In this document: positions 58,773-64,000 of the stretch, piece by piece
Numbering within the stretch: the first letter of the stretch is position 1
Layout: each line of letters begins with the position of its first letter
From: Leucaena leucocephala
Taxonomy: Eukaryota > Streptophyta > Magnoliopsida > Fabales > Fabaceae
Reading direction: 5' to 3'
Assembly (NCBI GenBank): GCA_037074615.1
Contig: CM073522.1
Location: 25,728,962-25,792,961 of the forward strand
DNA length: 64,000 bases
Made by a program: the position numbers and the translations under genes
Notes under the pieces: model-generated
Told to the model about the DNA's origin: nothing
Seen by the model: the letters and a program-made list of their open reading frames with translations, nothing else
Database searches by the model: none

Positions 58773-61490
58773 TAACTGAAAATTGTAACCAAGAAAATTA
58801 TTGATGAACTAAATAAAAGTGAAAAACTCAACAGGGATAACAGGGATATCTGACACCAAAAGGTCTTGTACATCTTAGAGGAAGAAGATGCTATTAAACT
58901 TTTGATGACTGTTATGGTTGAACTTGAAGCTGGGAATATTATCCAACAAAGGAGATACCAAGATGCTTACTAGGCTTGGAGGAAGAAGAATAGCATAGCT
59001 AGAATCATGCATCTTAGTGTCATGGTAGATGACATTATGTATGAATTTAAGACACAAAATCGCTCAAGCCATGTGGATTGTACCAAAGGATAAATAGCGG
59101 TGTTTCTACCACTAAGCTTAGGAGGGTGACGATTAAGTTTGACACTTATAAGCTTAAGGAAAACACTCATATGAAACAATATCTGATAGAGATGGCCAAT
59201 ATGATCAGAGAACTAAAGGAAGTTGGCCATACCTTGTCTAATGAATAGCAAATGCAAGCTATGACCAGATTGCTCTCTACTAGTTAGGAGCATATGAAAG
59301 CCAACTTAACCCACAATGAAAATATCGTTACTTTTAACAATGTAACTAAGCATTTAGAGTGAGAAGATAAATGTTTGGAAGTTTACAGGACCTCTAGATA
59401 GCCCTTTTTGACTGAGGATACTAGTACTTCTCAATCAAAGCCCTATTCTAAGAAGGGTAAGAAGTTTCAAAAGAAAGGGAAGAAGGATAGGGCGAACTTA
59501 GTCTCTGTTTCATAGCTTTTAGAATTTAGTTGAAAGTGAACTTTCCTGACAAAGTTGCAGACATTTTTAGCAACTCAGATTTTTGTGGTTCAGTTTTTCT
59601 ATTCAAAAAGTTCTTTGTTTTAGATATTGTTGGTAGTTCTAATGTAAATGAATGCTTTGTTATTTCTTCCAATATAATTGATATGAATACTTAGCACTTT
59701 AGACTAGGACATATTAATCAAAATAGAATGATTAAACTGGCTAAAGAATGATTGTTAGGTTCTATTGCAAATATAGAAATGTCCTTATGAGAAAACTGTC
59801 TAGCTGGCAACCTAACAAGAAAGCCTTTCGATAAGGGAACAAGATCTAAAAGCTAATTACAATTAATCCATTATGATATTTGCGGTCTAATGAGTGTGAG
59901 GAAAGGGATGGGGCTTAGTATTTTATTACCTTTATTAATGACTTTTCATGATATGGTCATATCTATTTGTTCTGACATAAATCTAAAGCTCTTGAGTATT
60001 TAAGACAATACATTAATAAGATAGAGAATCAAATAGATAATAAAATTAAAGTATTACATATTAAGCGAGATCGTGAATATTTTTCTGATCAATTCAAACA
60101 GCTCTGTGAAGAAAAAGGGGATAATTAGGAAACTAACTATCACTAGCACTCCACAACATAATAGAGTTGTTGAAAGAAGAAACAGAACTCTTCTTGACAT
60201 AGTTAGGTCTATGATGGCTCAAGCAAACCTGCCAAATTCATATTGGGGTGATGCTTTGTTGACAGTAACCTTCATACTTAACCGTGTACCCTCAAAATCA
60301 GTCACTTTTATGCCCTATAAGTTATGGACGAAACGCAAGCCAGATTTAAGCAACCTTAGACCATAAGGGTCAGCAGCGTATATCCATGAAGACTCCTATA
60401 AGTATGGGAAGTTGGGTCCTAAAGAAACAAGTGTATCTTTATAAAGGACTCTAAACAGTCAAAATGACACATTTTCATAGGTGAAAATGAAGATGGAATA
60501 ATGACTGAAATAGAATATAGAGATGCTATATTCATTGAGACTTAATTTTCTAATAGAGGATATGTTAATTATGCTATACCTCTTTACAAAGAACAAGAGC
60601 AAGACAGTACAAAACAAACTAAAAGACAAAAAACATCTAGGTATATCAATCTGAGTGGGAGCCAAGAAAGGTCAACACAAATATTGAAACAAAAGAAGAA
60701 ATATAAGAAGGCAACTCCCGTCAGAAGGAGTAACAGGGAAAGTGTTCATGAGAGACACTTCCAAATAGATCGAGAATCACTCCTAGTTATCCTAAAGAGG
60801 ACAATGAACCCTATTTTGTACAAGAGACTCTGCCAATGAGGAGTAGAAGAAAGCAATGGAAGAAGAAATAGACTCAATGAAAAAGAATCAAGTACCAAAA
60901 GGGCGTAAAGCCATTGGGAACAAATGGATTCTCAAAATTAATAGAAAAGTGGATAGATCAATTGACAAATGTAAGGCTCGATTAGTAGCAAAGGGATATA
61001 CACAACAGACGGGATGGATTATGAGGATACCTTCTCACCTATTATACATTTCAATTCTATAAGACTTATTCTTGAATAATAAACAGTTTAAACCTGAAAT
61101 CACATCAGATGGATGTAAAATCCATATTTTTGAATGGTGATCTAGATGAAAAAATCTATATGGAACAACCATTAGGTTTCATTAAGAAAGAAATTGACAA
61201 CAATGTTTGTAAACTCAAAAGGTCTATTTATGGACTGAAGCAATCATATGGGCAGTGGTATTTGTGATTTCACAAAGCGATAACCTCATATAACTTCCAA
61301 ATGATAGAAGAAGACCACTGCGTCTACATTAAGCGGTTTAAGAATAATTTTGTTATATTATCATTATATGTAGATGATAAACTATTGCCCAAAAATAATC
61401 TAGATTCGGTAGTAGCTATTAAAAAATGGCAAAATTCTTAGCAAAGAAGTCTTTAAGAAACATGTAAAAGCTCTTAGCATATATAAAATA
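58773..61490 (+). pseudogene. Copia gag-pol pseudogene (element B)
   Basis: Same family as element A, opposite strand. The gag start is recognisable from 58773 (AAACTCAACAGGGATAAC, matching AAACTCAACGGGAATAAC in A). UBN2-type gag lies at 59130-59380, a GAG-pre-integrase remnant at 59690-59860 (LGHINQNRMIKLAKE) and integrase at 59870-60366 (HNRVVERRNRTLLDIVRSM). The integrase-core second aspartate motif reads HIKRDREY instead of the consensus, so the catalytic residue is lost. RT is at 60856-61062 (KARLVAKGYTQQTG) and 61080-61420 (YVDD at about 61366). A deletion joins the RT just after YVDD to the last residues of pol (KKHVKALS at about 61455), removing RNase H. Many stops and frameshifts. 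Confidence 0.88.
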
Positions 61491-62088
61491 TAAAATGTAT
61501 ACCTTATGTAATGCTTTTATGATTAATGGAATTGTGTTTTCATCATTACTTTGTGTGTCTGTGTGAAAGTATATAATATCCAGTATGTCGTACAGGTTAG
61601 AAAGGTTGCCTCTCTCACACGAGCAACAACCTTTGACGATCCAGTGGAGTGTGCAAAGATGTAACATTTGTGTTTACCAGTAAAGCGACAAAGAGTGCTG
61701 ATATGGTAGAAAAGAAACACAAACTATATGTCACCTCAACTAAAGTGTAGCAAGTCAATATGAGATCCATATACATAAAATTGGATCAAATTATGCAAAC
61801 CCACTTCCATGATGCCTTTAGTCAGATAACAAATCATTCACTGTTGACGTCATATGAGATGAGTAGAGTTGAAGAGTTTAAGTCTAGATAATGAGAGTGT
61901 CTAGACTTAAGTCTGTATGATGTTAATCATAAATCCAAAACAATATACACTCTTATATTATAAGAGTAACATCGTAGCATGTGATTCATACCACATGTGA
62001 GAGAAGCAAATGAAAGATCCTTGGTTCATTACTGTGTGAGTCCCAAGAAGGAACAATCCTTTAATTGGTGTCCTTTAACTTTGACAAT
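61491..62088 (+). mobile_element. Copia B 3' noncoding region, cut by an LTR
   Basis: Collinear with the reverse complement of 12280-12830 in element A: CTCTCACACGAGCAAC, CAGTAAAGCGACAA versus CAATAAAGCAGCAA, GAACAATCCTTTAATTGGTG and GTCCTTTAACTTTGACAAT. The match stops exactly at 62088, where the next LTR begins, so the 3' LTR of element B should lie beyond the window. Confidence 0.8.
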
Positions 62089-64000
62089 TGTTGAATATGG
62101 TTGTATCACCCAAGAGGAGGTTAATTGGGTATTTTAAAATTTTGACAACTCAAAATATATTTGAATAAAATCAATGAGAGGAGTTTAGAACAATATCACC
62201 GCAAGAAGAAGTTGTTGAAGAGAGATTGCATAAGTAGATTTATACTAGTTCAGTTGAATCCACTTGACCTACATCCAATCCCCACAGCACCTCTGAGTGT
62301 TCCACTATCTCTGAGATTTCGTGGGCTCTTGGTATCTCAGTACATTCATGTGAGAATCCCTCTCACTTCCCCTTATAGCATATAAGCTCACTCTCCAGTA
62401 GGAATCCCTCTAACTCCCTCTTACACCTGTAAGGTTGCAGTCACTCAAGAATCCCATTTGAGCAATTTAGAAAATGATTGATACATATAAAACCCTCTCA
62501 ATATAGTGAATAAGATAAACACTTAGACTCAACTCTCTAAGTTTCTCTCTTACAAGAATATGTATGCTCTGAATCAAAAGAAAAGAAACAGAGTATAACA
62601 TAGACAATCACTAAATATGATCAAAATGCATATTGAGCAGTTGTTGTATTGTCATACATCTCTTCCAACTTCTTCAGCTTTCTTACTTTAGCTTCTTCTT
62701 CTTTTATACTTTATCTTTATAATTTCGTTGAAGTAGCCGTTGAGAAAGTCGTAATCAAATATAGTCATTATTGCTGATGTGTGCATTTGGTGCTTTTTAC
62801 TCTGTGATCATTCTCTTTAATTGATTCTACAAATGATCTTAAAACATGCTTTAGTAATAATATATAATCAGTGTAAGCATATAGCAAGTGTTTCTAAATA
62901 ACTTAGTATTAAAGATCAAAATCTGATAAAGTCTGGTTTAAAACTCTTTTCGCAAAACTGTCTTGACTTATTGAAGAGCTTATCAAAGAACACCCTTATC
63001 GAAAAGATTTTCGATAAATTGCTAAAAAATTACATTCAAAATAGTTAAAATCTTATCGAGCAATTCTTCGATAATCAACCTTATCGAAAAGGATTTCAAT
63101 AAATATTCAATAAATTGAAAAGATAGTTCATGATTTATCGAATAGGTATTGGATAAATGTCTTTGTCGAATAACTCTTTGAAAAATATTATTTTCAAAAC
63201 ATATACTTTTAGACTTATCAATATATTTCACAATACATCATTTATTAAAGTGTTCTTCAATAAATTGATTCTTTGAATAGTTTATCAATAAATAATGAAG
63301 AACATCTTTTCAAATCTTTTCAAATAGACTTTCAAACATTCAAATATTTTATCAAATCAATATGTAATATATTTGAAAATCGTAATTCATAAGATTATTC
63401 ATCAATGCAGATAACAAGATTTATCATTTTAGTACAATAGATCAAATCAGAGATCAATTCATAACAGCACAAGTCATCAGCATATAATCAATTAAGATCA
63501 AGCTATAAACTCATGAAGATCATTTATTCAAATAGATTCAAGTAACTCATAATCTCAACAATATTCTCCACATACTATTAATCAGATATAAATGATAAAT
63601 ATCTCTTTAATAAATATCTGATTGAATAGTTTATTGATGAGAGCATAATGAATTATTCTTTGAATCTTTTATGAATAAAACTTTTCTTCATAGATTCAAG
63701 ATATATGAAACCATAGATAATTTAAACAAGTTAATCAAATGTTATAGAAATTGAATCATCATCAAGACATTTAAAATAATCAAATCACCAATAGAATATT
63801 TATCAAGTTTAGATCCCAGTTATTTGGATTTGAAATATCTTATCTTCTCTTTCTCTTATTTGATCTTATAAATTTGTTACTCAAGGTTTAAAAGATCAAA
63901 TGAGTAAAAAGCAATTAGATCACTTGTAAAGATCATTTATCAGAAAACTCAAACTCAGTGATCTAGACTATTTTAAAATATTTTCAATTATCAAATTTTA
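62089..64000 (-). mobile_element. Sirevirus-like LTR, TCGATAAAT-motif type (runs out of the window)
   Basis: Starts TGTTGAATATGGTTGTATCACC, followed by CAAGAGGAGGTTAATTGGG, the counterpart of the GGATCACTCAAGAGGGGGTGAATTGGG head of the palindrome-array LTRs. From about 62680 it aligns with 100-2050, including the TTATCGA/TCGATAAAT motifs. It interrupts Copia B after ACAAT, the expected 5-bp target duplication whose partner would be to the right of the window. Confidence 0.7.

Overview
This is nuclear DNA from a flowering plant, probably a eudicot: very AT-rich, gene-poor and packed with transposable elements. The evidence is plant Ty1/Copia elements (one lineage resembling Sireviruses), a plant L1-type LINE with a DUF4283/zinc-knuckle ORF1, tRNA-derived SINEs, hAT and CACTA non-autonomous DNA transposons, and one gene of the plant-specific S-protein homologue (SPH) family. 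There are no bacterial-type operons, rRNA genes or CRISPR arrays.

Layout. 1-2056: Sirevirus-like LTR with TCGATAAAT motifs, cut by the window edge. 2057-11059: noncoding LTR-like repeats, a hAT MITE (5295-6020, 8-bp TSD) and several SINEs, three with 10-17 bp target duplications. 11060-16780: a dead minus-strand Copia element. 16918-27500: Sirevirus-like LTRs full of TTAATCGATTAA palindromes, inserted among polypurine MITEs and a GC-rich segment bounded by inverted repeats. 27540-39600: noncoding LTR-type sequence broken by a solo LTR (29321-31143, TSD GTTTA), a SINE and a CACTA element (35809-36759). 39600-45740: the least repetitive part, with the SPH gene (43877-44350, minus) and a doubtful 123-codon ORF. 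45742-55604: two solo LTRs, the second split by a full-length LINE; all three insertions keep their target duplications, so their order and the pre-insertion sequence can be read. 56624-62088: a second dead Copia element of the same family as the first, opposite strand, cut at 62089 by another TCGATAAAT-type LTR that leaves the window.

The only gene I would call functional is the SPH gene. The coding potential elsewhere is retroelement proteins with nonsense mutations. I found no convincing new multi-gene system. The most unusual signals are the arrays of short palindromes inside LTRs (TTAATCGATTAA, TCGATAAAT and GGTCGCGACC types in different LTR groups), the nested LINE-in-solo-LTR locus, and a LINE whose two ORFs are still in frame from end to end and are broken by only six stop codons.
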